Below the pieces are notes generated by a model that ran no database searches, was not told the DNA's origin, and saw only the letters and a program-made list of their open reading frames with translations. From the NCBI RefSeq assembly GCF_003946625.1, contig NZ_RHOR01000001.1, forward strand, positions 62,001 to 126,000: 64,000 nucleotides of DNA, in the 5' to 3' direction. This stretch comes from Companilactobacillus kedongensis. Lineage in GTDB: Bacteria > Bacillota > Bacilli > Lactobacillales > Lactobacillaceae. This document shows, piece after piece, positions 40,904-50,651 of this stretch. Position 1 is the first letter of the stretch, and every line of letters begins with the position of its first letter. Position numbers and translations under genes: made by a program.

Positions 40904-43303
40904 GTGAAATTAACTAAGATAAAAATATATGGATTTGGTAAATGGATCGATCAGGAATTTACCATAAATGCTGATTATCAAGTTATCTTTGGTCCAAATG
41001 AAGCTGGTAAGACCACTTTACTGACGTTTATAAAAAGTATTCTATTTGGCTTTGCGACTAATCGTGGTGAAAATAAATATCAACAGTACAAACCGAAACA
41101 CGGCACGCAATATGGTGGTGAATTAGAATTTTCTGATGGTAATTCAATCTGGACCGTGATTCGAGTTGATGGTAAATCCGGAGGTGACCTGAGTTTATTC
41201 AAAGATAGACAACAGGTACCTAACAATTTGATTTCCAAAATCACCGGTGGATTTAGTAAGGAAGAGTACGAGAATACACATGTTTTAAACGACAAAAGTA
41301 TTTTTTCTATCTATAAGTTGACAGCGGAACAATTAGAAACTGAAATAATGTCTGTTGGAGCGGTTGGCAGTAAGGAATGGCTGTCAGTAGCTGACGATTT
41401 GGAACACGATAGTGATCAACTGTATAAAAGTCGGGGCAGGAAACAGCCTTTAGTTCAGGCATTGGATCAGAATCAAAAGTTGCTGAAGCAAAAAACTCAA
41501 TTTGATAATCAACAGACAGCCTTTAAAGACACTAAAGAACAAGTAAAAAACTTACAAGCATCTGCCTCAAAAAATCAATTTCAATACCAAGAGGCAATTG
41601 AAGAACAGAATCTGTTGTCAGGATTATTGAAGAAATGGCCAAAATATCAAGAATATAAACAGCTATCTAAAAAAAATGTTACTGAATTCAACCCAATTAC
41701 GACTGAAGATTGGGAAGAGAGTTTGCGATTAAATCAAGAATTAACCACCTTAAATAACAGTCAACAGACTGCAACTTTAACTGCTGACGAACAGGCACAA
41801 TTAAATTTTTATCGAAATAATAAATTTGAACTTGATGATATTAAGCAACATAAAAATGACCTGCAACAGCTTCAATTTAAAATTAATGATACAAATCAAT
41901 CTCTGAATAATAATGATAATCAGATCGATCAACTGTTTTCACAGAATCCTCAGATGGATGAGAATATGCAACCATTAACACCAGATGAGATGCTGAAGCT
42001 AGACGATACACCAATTAAACAAAGTCTGAATACACCATTATTGGCAGTTTCTGCTGTAGCTTTGTTAATGGTATTTTTCATGTCAGGATTTCTTAGATTT
42101 GCGGCTGGATTGGTCTTCCTAGTTAGTTTGATAGCGACAATTTATCAACAGCGTGCATTACCAAATAATTCATCAAATGATTTTCTAAAGCAAAAGGGAT
42201 ATAGTGGTCTTCCTAATCAAACGGTTAAACAGTTACAGAATAGTTTGGTTCAATTACAGCGCATACGTGAATCACAGAAATCTTTAGAGAAAACGTTGCG
42301 TGAATCTGAGGCACAATTAAAACAATGGCAAGTTCGACTCCAAAGGCTCAATTTGGATGATCAAAATGAGTTACTAACGAATATAGAAAATTACTTTGAT
42401 CAACTAAACATTGTTCAAGCTAAAGCTGACTTAATAAACTCAACTCAAATTGAATCTGAAAATTCTCATCTGGATCGAATTGCAACATTACAACGTTCAC
42501 TAAAGGCCATTTTGGAGCGTAACCATGCTTCTACAATGGATGAGTTGACCAAGTTACGTACAGATCAGAAAAACAATCGTAATTTAGTTAATCAATTAAA
42601 TGCCGATAAAGTGTTTATCGGTGATGATATGAAACAATTGAGTCAATTTCAATCTTTGTCTGAACTGTCTAACAGAGTAGATGAGGTCAACAATAAAGTT
42701 AAACAGTTAGAACAGGCTAACAATCAGACAAATCGCCAATTAGGATCACTTAAAGAAAAGCAGGAACAAATCTTTGACGACAGCAGTTATCGAAGACTGA
42801 TTTCAGATCTTACACAAAATGAAGCTGACTTAGTCGAATTATATGATGAATGGTTAGCTGACAAATTAGCAAGCGATTGGATCCGGGGGATGCTTAACTT
42901 AGCTAGTGAGAATCGTTATCCAAAGATGTTACAGACGGCTAAGCATTATTTCAATGTGTTAACTGATGGTAATTACGTCAATATTGAATTAAATGATCAA
43001 AAATTGAAGTTAGTTAGAGCTGATAAAACTAGCTTTGATGTTCACGAATTGTCCAAAGCAACAACGGTTCAACTATATTTATCATTGAGATTAGCTTTCA
43101 TTACTGAAATTTCTGATTTGGTAAATTTACCTATTTTAATTGATGATGCTTTTGTTGACTTTGATAGTAATAGAACGGAAAATATAATGGAATTAGTAAA
43201 AGATATATCAAAGAATAATCAAATTATTTATGTCACGGCTAGATTGACATCTGAAATAGATAATGGACATATTTTGAAATTAAAGGAGAGCAAGCATGCC
43301 TAA
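40904..43303 (+). CDS. yhaN: SbcC/Rad50-like ATPase, YhaN-like
   Basis: 799 residues, GTG start with CGGAGAA before it. Walker A GPNEAGKTTL lies at about 32-41, and Walker B LPILIDDAFVDFD near 740. The middle is long coiled coil, broken by two hydrophobic segments at about 370-415 (LLAVSAVALLMVFFMSGF and AAGLVFLVSLIATIY). These suggest the coiled-coil apex sits in the membrane, a known oddity of YhaN relatives. Partner of the YhaO nuclease. Confidence 0.92.
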   Translation: MKLTKIKIYGFGKWIDQEFTINADYQVIFGPNEAGKTTLLTFIKSILFGFATNRGENKYQQYKPKHGTQYGGELEFSDGNSIWTVIRVDGKSGGDLSLFKDRQQVPNNLISKITGGFSKEEYENTHVLNDKSIFSIYKLTAEQLETEIMSVGAVGSKEWLSVADDLEHDSDQLYKSRGRKQPLVQALDQNQKLLKQKTQFDNQQTAFKDTKEQVKNLQASASKNQFQYQEAIEEQNLLSGLLKKWPKYQEYKQLSKKNVTEFNPITTEDWEESLRLNQELTTLNNSQQTATLTADEQAQLNFYRNNKFELDDIKQHKNDLQQLQFKINDTNQSLNNNDNQIDQLFSQNPQMDENMQPLTPDEMLKLDDTPIKQSLNTPLLAVSAVALLMVFFMSGFLRFAAGLVFLVSLIATIYQQRALPNNSSNDFLKQKGYSGLPNQTVKQLQNSLVQLQRIRESQKSLEKTLRESEAQLKQWQVRLQRLNLDDQNELLTNIENYFDQLNIVQAKADLINSTQIESENSHLDRIATLQRSLKAILERNHASTMDELTKLRTDQKNNRNLVNQLNADKVFIGDDMKQLSQFQSLSELSNRVDEVNNKVKQLEQANNQTNRQLGSLKEKQEQIFDDSSYRRLISDLTQNEADLVELYDEWLADKLASDWIRGMLNLASENRYPKMLQTAKHYFNVLTDGNYVNIELNDQKLKLVRADKTSFDVHELSKATTVQLYLSLRLAFITEISDLVNLPILIDDAFVDFDSNRTENIMELVKDISKNNQIIYVTARLTSEIDNGHILKLKESKHA

Positions 43304-44228
43304 GATTATTGATTATAAAAATGGTGATCAGATGAGTTTAGAGGCAATTATCAAGAAATCTGATTATCGTTTGGCAAAGAATGGAAAAAACTTCTTATCA
43401 TTAGTATTTGAAGATAAATCATGTCAGATCCCAGGTAAGTTTTGGGATGCCAGTGAAGAAGACGCCAAGAAGTATCGTGTTGGAACAGTCGTTCAATTAG
43501 ATGGTAAAAGAGACATCTATCAAGGTAAGCCTCAAGTCATTATCAATCATTTAGGAACCTTAGATCCAGATACAGTTGATATGTCGCAGTTTATTCAAAC
43601 GGCTCCGATCAAACGACAAGATATGGAAAATGAATTTGAGGATATCTTCTTAGAGATAACTAATGGTGCTTGGAATCGAATTGTTAGATATCTATTCAAG
43701 AAGTATCACAATCAGTTCTTTACGAGTGCTGCTGCCAAAGTTAACCATCATGATTTTCAAGGTGGTTTAGCTTATCATACATTGAGTATGGTGCATTTGG
43801 CAGAAAAGATCTCAGACCAATATCCTCAAATTGATAAAGCACTATTGATTGCCGGAGCTTGTTTGCATGACTTAGGTAAAACGATCGAGTTGTCTGGTAC
43901 CTTAGATGTTGAATATACATTTGAAGGTAATATGCTGGGGCATATTACAATTATTGATGAAGAGATCGTTAAAGCTGCACAAGAAATGAAGATCGACCTT
44001 GATTCAGAGGATATGGTCATGCTGCGTCACATGGTCTTGTCACATCACGGATTATTAGAATATGGTTCTCCGGAGCGTCCTAAACTGTTAGAGGCTGAAG
44101 TGTTGCACGATATTGACGTATTAGATGCATCAATAAATATGATCAGTAAGGCGTTAGATAAGACCGAAGAAGGTAAGTTCTCAGAAAGAATCTTTGGTAT
44201 GGATAATCGATCATTCTACAAACATTAG
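43296..44228 (+). CDS. yhaM: 3'-5' exoribonuclease YhaM
   Basis: 310 residues; the start overlaps yhaN by 8 bases, AAGGAGAG in front. An OB-fold (about 15-95) with VVQLDGKRDIYQGKPQVII precedes the HD domain: NHHDFQGGLAYHTLSMVHLA, ACLHDLGKT with the metal-binding His-Asp, and a late LSHHG. It degrades RNA, and possibly DNA, from the 3' end. Last gene of the yhaONM operon. Confidence 0.95.
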   Translation: MPKIIDYKNGDQMSLEAIIKKSDYRLAKNGKNFLSLVFEDKSCQIPGKFWDASEEDAKKYRVGTVVQLDGKRDIYQGKPQVIINHLGTLDPDTVDMSQFIQTAPIKRQDMENEFEDIFLEITNGAWNRIVRYLFKKYHNQFFTSAAAKVNHHDFQGGLAYHTLSMVHLAEKISDQYPQIDKALLIAGACLHDLGKTIELSGTLDVEYTFEGNMLGHITIIDEEIVKAAQEMKIDLDSEDMVMLRHMVLSHHGLLEYGSPERPKLLEAEVLHDIDVLDASINMISKALDKTEEGKFSERIFGMDNRSFYKH

Positions 44229-44233
44229 GGCAA

Positions 44234-44267
44234 AAAAAAGGATTCGGAAATTTTCCGAATCCTTTTT
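44234..44267. terminator. Bidirectional terminator between yhaM and prsA
   Basis: A stem of about 16 bp, AAAAAGGATTCGGAAA / TTTTCCGAATCCTTTT, nearly without loop, serving the two convergent genes. Confidence 0.9.
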
Positions 44268-44275
44268 AAATTCAA

Positions 44276-45175
44276 TTATTTACTTGCTTTTGAACCTGAA
44301 ACATATCCTGAAAGGATATCTTTAAGATCGTTATCCTTGATTGAAACATCAGCCTTCTTCAAGACTTTAGAAATAACCTTTTGCATAACGGTTGAATCTT
44401 GCATCCATTCTGCATAGATCTTAGATTTCAATAGAGCTTTGTGGTCAGCTAACTTACCCTTAGCAGGTTTCTTAACTAACTTGATAACTGAGTAACCGTA
44501 ACTTGTCTTAACTGGTTCTGATGTAACATCGCCAACCTTGTCAAGTTTATATGCGGCTGTCTTAAAGTCTGAATCGATTGTTGTACTGTCTTTATCGAAT
44601 GCTGCCATCTTACCACCATTGTTCTTTGTGGCAGAATCAGTTGAGTATTCTTTAGCTAAATCAGCAAACTTCTCACCGTTATTGAGTTTATCAATAACTT
44701 CTTGAGCAGTAGCCTTCTTCTTAACTAGGACTTGGGCAACTGTGATTTTTGGTTGATATGATTTCCATTCGCTTTGAAGTTTCTTGTTAGAAATCTTCTT
44801 GTTATCTTTCAAAGCAACTTTTGTAAGAAGGTTAGTACGGATATTCTTCTTAAATTGTTTTGCTGTCATACCATTTTGTTGAAGAATTGAACTGAATGAA
44901 GAACCGTATTGTGACTTGTACTTGTTATATTCTTTAGTAACTTTCTTGTCACTAACTTGTTTTCCATATTGTTCTTCAAGAGCCTTAGAGATGATCATTG
45001 TTTGAAGTGTTTGCTTACCAGAAGAAGAACTCTTCATTTCATCGTAATATTCTTGTTGAGTAATTCTTCCGCCCTTCATAGAAGCAACGGTCTTGTTACC
45101 GGAACATCCAGCAACAACGGTTATCATTAGAAGACCAGCAATTGCTAGGATCCACTTAGTAAATCGTTTATTCAT
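44276..45175 (-). CDS. prsA: Foldase PrsA, peptidyl-prolyl isomerase lipoprotein
   Basis: 299 residues; the ATG at 45175 has AAGGA about ten bases ahead. Signal peptide with lipobox VVAGC (Cys about 21). The N-terminal chaperone part (about 25-135) is followed by a parvulin domain (about 140-230: ITVAQVLVKKKATAQEVIDK, then FADLAKEYSTDSATKNNGG, then YGYSVIKL). It folds exported proteins outside the membrane. About 100 bases separate it from the ytxH-like gene upstream, with promoter-like sequence, so it probably has its own promoter. Confidence 0.95.
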   Translation of the reverse strand: MNKRFTKWILAIAGLLMITVVAGCSGNKTVASMKGGRITQQEYYDEMKSSSSGKQTLQTMIISKALEEQYGKQVSDKKVTKEYNKYKSQYGSSFSSILQQNGMTAKQFKKNIRTNLLTKVALKDNKKISNKKLQSEWKSYQPKITVAQVLVKKKATAQEVIDKLNNGEKFADLAKEYSTDSATKNNGGKMAAFDKDSTTIDSDFKTAAYKLDKVGDVTSEPVKTSYGYSVIKLVKKPAKGKLADHKALLKSKIYAEWMQDSTVMQKVISKVLKKADVSIKDNDLKDILSGYVSGSKASK

Positions 45176-45278
45176 CCTTTTACACATCCTTATTTAATAT
45201 GTCTACAATTGAAGAGAATACCATAAAATAGCAGTTTAAGTCGGATAAATCAGGAAAAAATCATAAAAACTTCACAAA

Positions 45279-45572
45279 TTATCTATTTATGCTATTCATA
45301 TCTTCAAGATTACCTTGTAACTCAGAAATTGTCGACTGTAAACCCTCGATATCTGGTTGTATATCATTGGTGTAGTCTGAAAAATCTTTTTGAAGTCCTT
45401 TAACGACACCAGGGACCACTTTGACGCTGTCAGAAAGTTCCGTTAAAGAATCTTTGATTGCTGAAACTTTAACTAAAATTTTGTTGGCATCATCAGTTAA
45501 CGTACCTTTTTGAAAGTAGTTTAGTGCTACACCGGAAATAGCTCCAATTACAAAGCCAGTAGTAAACTTCAT
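45279..45572 (-). CDS. YtxH-like membrane-anchored coiled-coil protein
   Basis: 97 residues; GGAGG within the end of the hit gene. A short N-terminal membrane helix (FTTGFVIGAISGVALNYF) precedes a helical heptad region of about 70 residues. The size and place between hit and prsA match the YhaH/YtxH-type protein of this neighbourhood in Bacillus and lactobacilli. Function unknown, possibly stress-related. Confidence 0.75.
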   Translation of the reverse strand: MKFTTGFVIGAISGVALNYFQKGTLTDDANKILVKVSAIKDSLTELSDSVKVVPGVVKGLQKDFSDYTNDIQPDIEGLQSTISELQGNLEDMNSINR

Positions 45573-45575
45573 AGA

Positions 45576-46004
45576 CTAGTCCTCCAAGTTTTTCTTGATG
45601 GCATCAGCACGCTCTTGCATTTGTTCGTCAGAAGCGACACCGGTATTATCAGCCCATTTCATTGAAAAGCCATCTTTATCAGAATATCTAGGAACTAAGT
45701 GAATATGTGAGTGCATAACACTTTGATAGGCGATCTCACCATTATTTAGGCAGATGTTCATACCAATAATATCAGGATTTGATTCCTTAATGGCACGAGC
45801 AATCATAGGTACTTTCTTGAAGACACGTTGTGCAAGATCTTCGTCGTATTCAAAGATATTCTTAACGTGTTTCTTAGGTACGATCAAAGTATGACCCGGA
45901 GTAACTTGAGATATGTCAAAGAAAGCTTTGATATCGTCATCCTCATATATAGTAGTACTTGGAATTTCATTGTTGATTATTTTACAAAAGATACAATCAT
46001 CCAT
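45576..46004 (-). CDS. HIT-family nucleotide hydrolase
   Basis: 142 residues after GAGGAGA. CIFCKIINNEIPS and the histidine triad SHIHLVPR (H-x-H-x-x) show the Hit/HinT branch. The Cys pair at the start may bind zinc. These enzymes hydrolyse nucleoside phosphoramidates or dinucleotides. First gene of the unit continuing into the ytxH-like gene (3-base gap); gene order as in the Bacillus hit region. Confidence 0.93.
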   Translation of the reverse strand: MDDCIFCKIINNEIPSTTIYEDDDIKAFFDISQVTPGHTLIVPKKHVKNIFEYDEDLAQRVFKKVPMIARAIKESNPDIIGMNICLNNGEIAYQSVMHSHIHLVPRYSDKDGFSMKWADNTGVASDEQMQERADAIKKNLED

Positions 46005-46083
46005 AAAAAATCTCCTCTCAAAAAGTATATTTATACTAATGCTATCATAATTGATTGAAACTGTTTACACAATTCTGTGCAAC

Positions 46084-47292
46084 TTAGTGAGATAAGTGTT
46101 CAGTGGCATAGTTTGCCTCGTCAGATGTAAATTTATCTCCATCTTTTGAAATAAGCTGTTCATAAATTTCTCGTTTTGACATAGATATATTACGATATGT
46201 TTCAGCAGTTGCTAAAGCGTTCGTGTTCCAATTGGCTTTGACATGATCAACGGCATATTGCGCCACTGAAGTAGAGAGGTTGTCGCCAGATTTTGCTGTT
46301 AATTGATCGTAAATTCCAGTTTTTGATATATTCATATCTTTTGCATAGATCTTGGCTCGTTTGAGAGCGTCTTTGTCGTTAGAGGTAGGATTTGAATCGT
46401 CAGCCGTTGTTGCAGTGTTATCTGAATTTTCTTCGTTTTCGTAATCAGTGCCGTAATTATCATTGGTGAAATTGACTTCGTGAAGTTCACTTTCGAGTAA
46501 ACCCTTGATTTTTGCGGTGATAGTGAAGGTGGTGTACATAAGGTCCTTACTTGTTTTGCCGTCATCGACCAATTGAATCGACCATTTCTTATCGTTTCCG
46601 ATTTTAATATTTTTAACTACTTTGTATTCTTTTTGATTATCTTCGATTTTAACCGTTGATCCTTTGGGTGCAGTACCAGAAACTTTTATTGATTTTGTCT
46701 GCTTATCAACGTACAGGTCGCCAAATCTGTCTTGTCCCTTAATAGTTAATTTGGTATGTGCACTGCTAGGGATGTTACCAACTTTTATTTTCTTGATATC
46801 AGATTTACCGTACTTATTCTTGGCACGGAGTTTGTAAGTTGTACCTGGTTCAAGATCTTTTAAAGTAAAGCGTCCACTGTGGTCGGATTTAACCTTTTTG
46901 TTATCAGTAAATCCATCATAATTACTGGCAGTGACTTTGGTATCTTTTGAAGTTTTACCACTGACTGCACCAGTTGTATTTTTACCAGTTATTTTAACAT
47001 GATTAGTATCGACTGAAATTGTTGGTTTAGTATGAAAGCTAGCGATCCAAGCAATCATTATGATAACAACAATCACTGCTATTACCGCAGTTGAGATCAA
47101 TATATTACGATTTTTTCTTTTTATTTTTTGAAGGCCTTCTTTAGAAAGCTTAGGTTCTGTTTTTTCCGGAGCTTGTTTTGATTTCGCAATAGTAAATTTT
47201 GGTTGTTCTTTGCCACAGTATGGACAGAAAACAACATATTCCTCGATTTCTTTTCCACAATGGACACAAAATCGTTTGTCTTTAGATTTCAT
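46084..47292 (-). CDS. Zinc-ribbon membrane protein with two C-terminal Ltp domains
   Basis: 402 residues. A zinc ribbon (FCVHCGKEIEEYVVFCPYCGK, about 8-28; Cys pairs C-x-x-C twice) is followed by a basic linker and one membrane helix (about 66-90). An outer Ig-like region (about 95-290) and an acidic linker (DYENEENSDNT) come next. The end holds two copies of a helical motif, each with A-x-x-Y then S-[KR]-x-x-[IY]-[YE]-[DE]-Q-L: KTGIYDQLTAKSGD and KREIYEQLISKDGD. This is the host cell surface-exposed lipoprotein (Ltp) domain, known from phage superinfection-exclusion lipoproteins. Single gene between hit and ecsA; function unknown. Confidence 0.72.
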   Translation of the reverse strand: MKSKDKRFCVHCGKEIEEYVVFCPYCGKEQPKFTIAKSKQAPEKTEPKLSKEGLQKIKRKNRNILISTAVIAVIVVIIMIAWIASFHTKPTISVDTNHVKITGKNTTGAVSGKTSKDTKVTASNYDGFTDNKKVKSDHSGRFTLKDLEPGTTYKLRAKNKYGKSDIKKIKVGNIPSSAHTKLTIKGQDRFGDLYVDKQTKSIKVSGTAPKGSTVKIEDNQKEYKVVKNIKIGNDKKWSIQLVDDGKTSKDLMYTTFTITAKIKGLLESELHEVNFTNDNYGTDYENEENSDNTATTADDSNPTSNDKDALKRAKIYAKDMNISKTGIYDQLTAKSGDNLSTSVAQYAVDHVKANWNTNALATAETYRNISMSKREIYEQLISKDGDKFTSDEANYATEHLSH

Positions 47293-47492
47293 AACTTCCC
47301 CCTGAAATGAATCTCACTTTATATTCAGCTTTTTTAGTCATCAGATATTGGACATTCATGCTTATAACAACATAAAGATAGCATTGCAGAAAAGGGCAAA
47401 CAACAAATTGTTTCACGGATTCACAAAAATAGAAGTAATTTAGGAAATCTAGTTAATAACTTTCAATAATTTAAATTAATTAGCGCTTGGGT

Positions 47493-47554
47493 TATAATAA
47501 GTAGTAATAATAAGCACAGTTCGAAGTCAGGTCGGCTTAGAATTGTGCTTTTGT
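47493..47554 (+). promoter_or_regulatory. ecsA promoter with an early hairpin
   Basis: TATAAT at 47493-47498. About 14 bases later an 11-bp stem (47512-47522 with 47540-47550) is followed by TTTTGT, like a weak terminator at the very start of the transcript. The spacer 47293-47492 shows nothing else I can support. Confidence 0.5.
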
Positions 47555-47581
47555 AATTAAAACAGGTATAGGTGGTTATCT

Positions 47582-48313
47582 ATGACTCTAGAACTTAAAG
47601 AACTGACTGGTGGTTATGGTCAAGTATCAGTCTTAAAAAAAGAAACCTTTACAGTTGAAGATGGACAAGTCGTTGGACTAATTGGTTTAAACGGTGCTGG
47701 TAAGTCGACAACTATTAAACATATTATTGGTTTGCTTACTCCTCGTGGCGGTCAAATTTTGATCGACGGTTTGAGTTTGCAAGACAATGTCGAAGAGTAT
47801 CGTAAGAAAATTGCTTACGTACCAGAGATGCCAATTCTTTATTCAGAACTTACATTGAAAGAACATATCAATTTGACGATCATGGCTTATGGTCTTGATC
47901 ACGACAAAACTTGGGAAAAAGCCCATGAACTTTTAAAAACATTCCGTTTGGATAATAAACTAGATTGGTTCCCACAGAACTTTTCAAAAGGTATGAAGCA
48001 AAAAGTTATGATCGTCTGTGCCTTCATGACAGATGCACGCTTATTTATTATTGATGAACCATTCACTGGTTTGGACCCACTAGCGGTCAACGATTTATTG
48101 AATATTGTCGAAGAAAAGAAACAAAAGGGTTGTTCAATATTGATGTCTACTCACGTTTTAGCAACCGTTCAAGATCATGCCGACAAATTCATTCTATTAA
48201 ATCATGGACAAGTTAGAGCTGACGGAACACTTGATGAGTTAAAGGAGAAGTTTGACATGCAGAATGGTAACTTAGACGATATCTACATTAAAATGTCAAA
48301 CGAAGATCAATAA
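47582..48313 (+). CDS. ecsA: ABC transporter ATP-binding protein EcsA
   Basis: 243 residues. Walker A GLNGAGKST, signature FSKGMKQKV (a slightly altered LSGGQ, typical of EcsA), Walker B LFIIDEPFTGLD and the switch His in MSTHVL. With EcsB it forms an exporter which, in Bacillus, is needed for normal protein secretion and processing. Overlaps ecsB by one base. Confidence 0.94.
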   Translation: MTLELKELTGGYGQVSVLKKETFTVEDGQVVGLIGLNGAGKSTTIKHIIGLLTPRGGQILIDGLSLQDNVEEYRKKIAYVPEMPILYSELTLKEHINLTIMAYGLDHDKTWEKAHELLKTFRLDNKLDWFPQNFSKGMKQKVMIVCAFMTDARLFIIDEPFTGLDPLAVNDLLNIVEEKKQKGCSILMSTHVLATVQDHADKFILLNHGQVRADGTLDELKEKFDMQNGNLDDIYIKMSNEDQ

Positions 48314-49527
48314 TGACAGATTTATGGAAAGAACGATTAAGAAGACATCAACTTAATCAATTCAAATATCTGCGATTGATCTTTAATGATAACTTTGTCC
48401 TAGCATTTATCGTTTTGATTGGTGCTTTGGGATTTTGGTATTCCAATTTTCTAGATACTATCAGTCAAGTGAATGTATTTGGTAAGCCAGTAGTGATCAT
48501 TTTATTCTGGTTCATTGCACAATCGGGAAGTGTGGCAACTTTATTAGAGGAGCCTGATAGTACTTTCTTGTTGGTCAAAGAAAAGGATTTCTATGACTAT
48601 TTCAAGGCTGCTAGAAATTACAGCAGCATGTTGCCAGTGGTAGCAGTAGCTTTAGTTGGATTTTTAATGTCACCATTTGCTTTTAAGGCAGCTGGCTTGT
48701 CAGTCCTATCAATTATTATGTTGACAATAGGTGTGGTCATTTATAAATTTGCCATGCTTAATTTTGAAATTTTTGGTATCTATGGTAAAGAGAATTTCAA
48801 AGGTCTATCAATCAAAATTTGGGTAAATTTAGCTTTAGTCGTGTTGTTGATTTTGTCATCCTATCTAAGCAGCTTTATCTTGATCGTTGTTGCAGCAATT
48901 TTGTTAGGATATGCAGTTTCAAGAAGTCAGTCGATCTGTGAGTCGGGCCAACTTCAATGGCAGAGTGCGATTGCCAAAGAGAATCAGAGAATGTTTAGAA
49001 TTAAGCGTTTCTACAATTTATTTACAGATGTTCCCGGAGTTAATAGTAAGATCAGACGTCGTAAATGGTTGGATTTCTTGTTCAAGGGTATCAAAGAGGA
49101 ACAGGGGAATACTTATCTATATCTATTTGCACGTGGATTCGTCAGAAATAACGAATACATTGGTTTATTTATGAGATTAACGATCATTCAAGCGATTATG
49201 TTATGCTTGATCGATAACTTTTATATCTCTTTAATAGTAGAAATGTTGTTTATATATTTAGTTGGATTCCAATTAAAGCCTTACTTTAAAGAAACAATGC
49301 AGAATTTAATGCAAAGAATTTATCCGGTCAAACAGTCGGATAAGATCAAAGATTTTACCAAATTAAGTATGTTTGTCTTGTTCGTTCAATGGGTAGTCAG
49401 CGCATTTGCCATCTTATATAAATTTGGTTTCAGCGTAAATGGCTTGATAATTGTGGCAGCAGGATTAGCTGTATTAGTCTTTGTAGGATATTTCTATATC
49501 CCTAGACAACTTAAAAAAATATTTTAA
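48313..49527 (+). CDS. ecsB: ABC transporter permease EcsB
   Basis: 404 residues starting on the A of the ecsA stop. About eight to ten membrane helices in two groups, with the cytoplasmic segment FKGIKEEQGNTYLYLFARGF in the middle and EEPDSTFLLVKEKDFYDYFK early on, both characteristic of EcsB. Membrane half of the EcsAB exporter. Confidence 0.92.
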   Translation: MTDLWKERLRRHQLNQFKYLRLIFNDNFVLAFIVLIGALGFWYSNFLDTISQVNVFGKPVVIILFWFIAQSGSVATLLEEPDSTFLLVKEKDFYDYFKAARNYSSMLPVVAVALVGFLMSPFAFKAAGLSVLSIIMLTIGVVIYKFAMLNFEIFGIYGKENFKGLSIKIWVNLALVVLLILSSYLSSFILIVVAAILLGYAVSRSQSICESGQLQWQSAIAKENQRMFRIKRFYNLFTDVPGVNSKIRRRKWLDFLFKGIKEEQGNTYLYLFARGFVRNNEYIGLFMRLTIIQAIMLCLIDNFYISLIVEMLFIYLVGFQLKPYFKETMQNLMQRIYPVKQSDKIKDFTKLSMFVLFVQWVVSAFAILYKFGFSVNGLIIVAAGLAVLVFVGYFYIPRQLKKIF

Positions 49528-49548
49528 TAGTGGAGTGTATTTAGATTT

Positions 49549-50190
49549 ATGAGATTACGAAACAAACCTTGGGCTAAGGATATGATCAATGACAATTTGG
49601 ACTTGATTTCGATCCAACCAGAAAACATGCAAGGCAAATGGCAGGCTAGATTTGAAAAAAAGCAACCTCTATATCTTGAACTAGGTTCAGGAAAGGGTGC
49701 TTTTATCACAGAACTTGCTAGAAGAAACCCGCAAAACAACTATATTGCGATGGAAGTTCAAGAAGGTGCTATTGCGCTTATTTTGAAGAAACAAGTTGAG
49801 AACAAATTGCCTAACTTACAATTGTTGCTCGCTAATGGCTCAAATTTATCAGATTTATTTGCTGAAGGAGAAGTGACAGGATTATATCTAAACTTTTCCG
49901 ATCCATGGCCAAAGACGCGCCATGTTAAGAGAAGATTGACTTATAAATCATTCTTGGAACAATATAAATTTGTCCTTCAAGATGACGGTAAGATTGAATT
50001 CAAGACTGATAATCAAGGCCTATTTGAATACTCACTTGTCAGCATGAATAACTTTGGTATGAAGTTTGAGGAATTATCTTTAGACTTACACAACGATGAA
50101 AAGCTAAATGAGGATAATATTCAAACTGAATATGAAGAAAAGTTCTCAAAAAAAGGCTTCAGGATAAATTACCTGAAAGCCTCGTTTTAA
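49549..50190 (+). CDS. trmB: tRNA (guanine-N7)-methyltransferase
   Basis: 213 residues. [12 protein letters not shown] at the start, the SAM-binding [14 protein letters not shown] and the family motif [19 protein letters not shown] identify TrmB, which methylates G46 of tRNAs. A terminator-like hairpin (50155-50182) lies inside its last codons. It is 21 bases after ecsB and could share its transcript. Confidence 0.95.
   Translation: MRLRNKPWAKDMINDNLDLISIQPENMQGKWQARFEKKQPLYLELGSGKGAFITELARRNPQNNYIAMEVQEGAIALILKKQVENKLPNLQLLLANGSNLSDLFAEGEVTGLYLNFSDPWPKTRHVKRRLTYKSFLEQYKFVLQDDGKIEFKTDNQGLFEYSLVSMNNFGMKFEELSLDLHNDEKLNEDNIQTEYEEKFSKKGFRINYLKASF
50155..50190 (+). terminator. Terminator-like hairpin within the end of trmB
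   Basis: GGCTTCAGG and CCTGAAAGCC pair with one bulge around ATAAATTA, followed by TCGTTTTA. It overlaps the last codons. Confidence 0.45.
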
Positions 50191-50211
50191 AATAAGTATG
50201 TAGGGTGCAAT

Positions 50212-50526
50212 TTATTGTACCTTTTTAATGTTTAGTAATTCACCAGATACTGCATCGGCAATGAAATGGTATTGAGCAACATCGAATTCGTCCATAGTTG
50301 TTACGCCACCAACGATTCCCCATGAGGATTGGCCGTTAATATCGACACGTTGGTAGAATGGTTCAACCCATGAACCAATTACTTTGCTGTCTTCGCCAAG
50401 AACTGATTTAACTTTATCAATAATTTTTGCACTATCTAAATGATGTTTTACTAAAACAGTAGTAGCGGCGCTAGCTACAAGCACAGCACCACAAGCAATT
50501 AAAGAACCGAAACCTTTTTTACTCAT
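50212..50526 (-). CDS. Small secreted or membrane-anchored protein
   Basis: 104 residues; the ATG at 50526 follows AAGGAG, whereas the ATG at 50598 has no site. The N-terminal hydrophobic segment (LIACGAVLVASAATTVLV) is a signal or anchor. The outer part contains KIIDKVKSVLGEDSKVIGSW, then an aromatic strand YHFIADAVSGELLNIKKV, which recalls PepSY-type domains (the A-x-T/S-G-E-[IL] ending). Function unknown. Confidence 0.7.
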   Translation of the reverse strand: MSKKGFGSLIACGAVLVASAATTVLVKHHLDSAKIIDKVKSVLGEDSKVIGSWVEPFYQRVDINGQSSWGIVGGVTTMDEFDVAQYHFIADAVSGELLNIKKVQ

Positions 50527-50651
50527 TTGAATCACTCCTTGATGTTTGATTAACCATATATTAACACTATTATATATTATTCTACTAGCCAAGGACATTT
50601 AATTGACCGATTTAAAAATAAAAAGTATCTTAATTACAAGAGGTGAATGAT

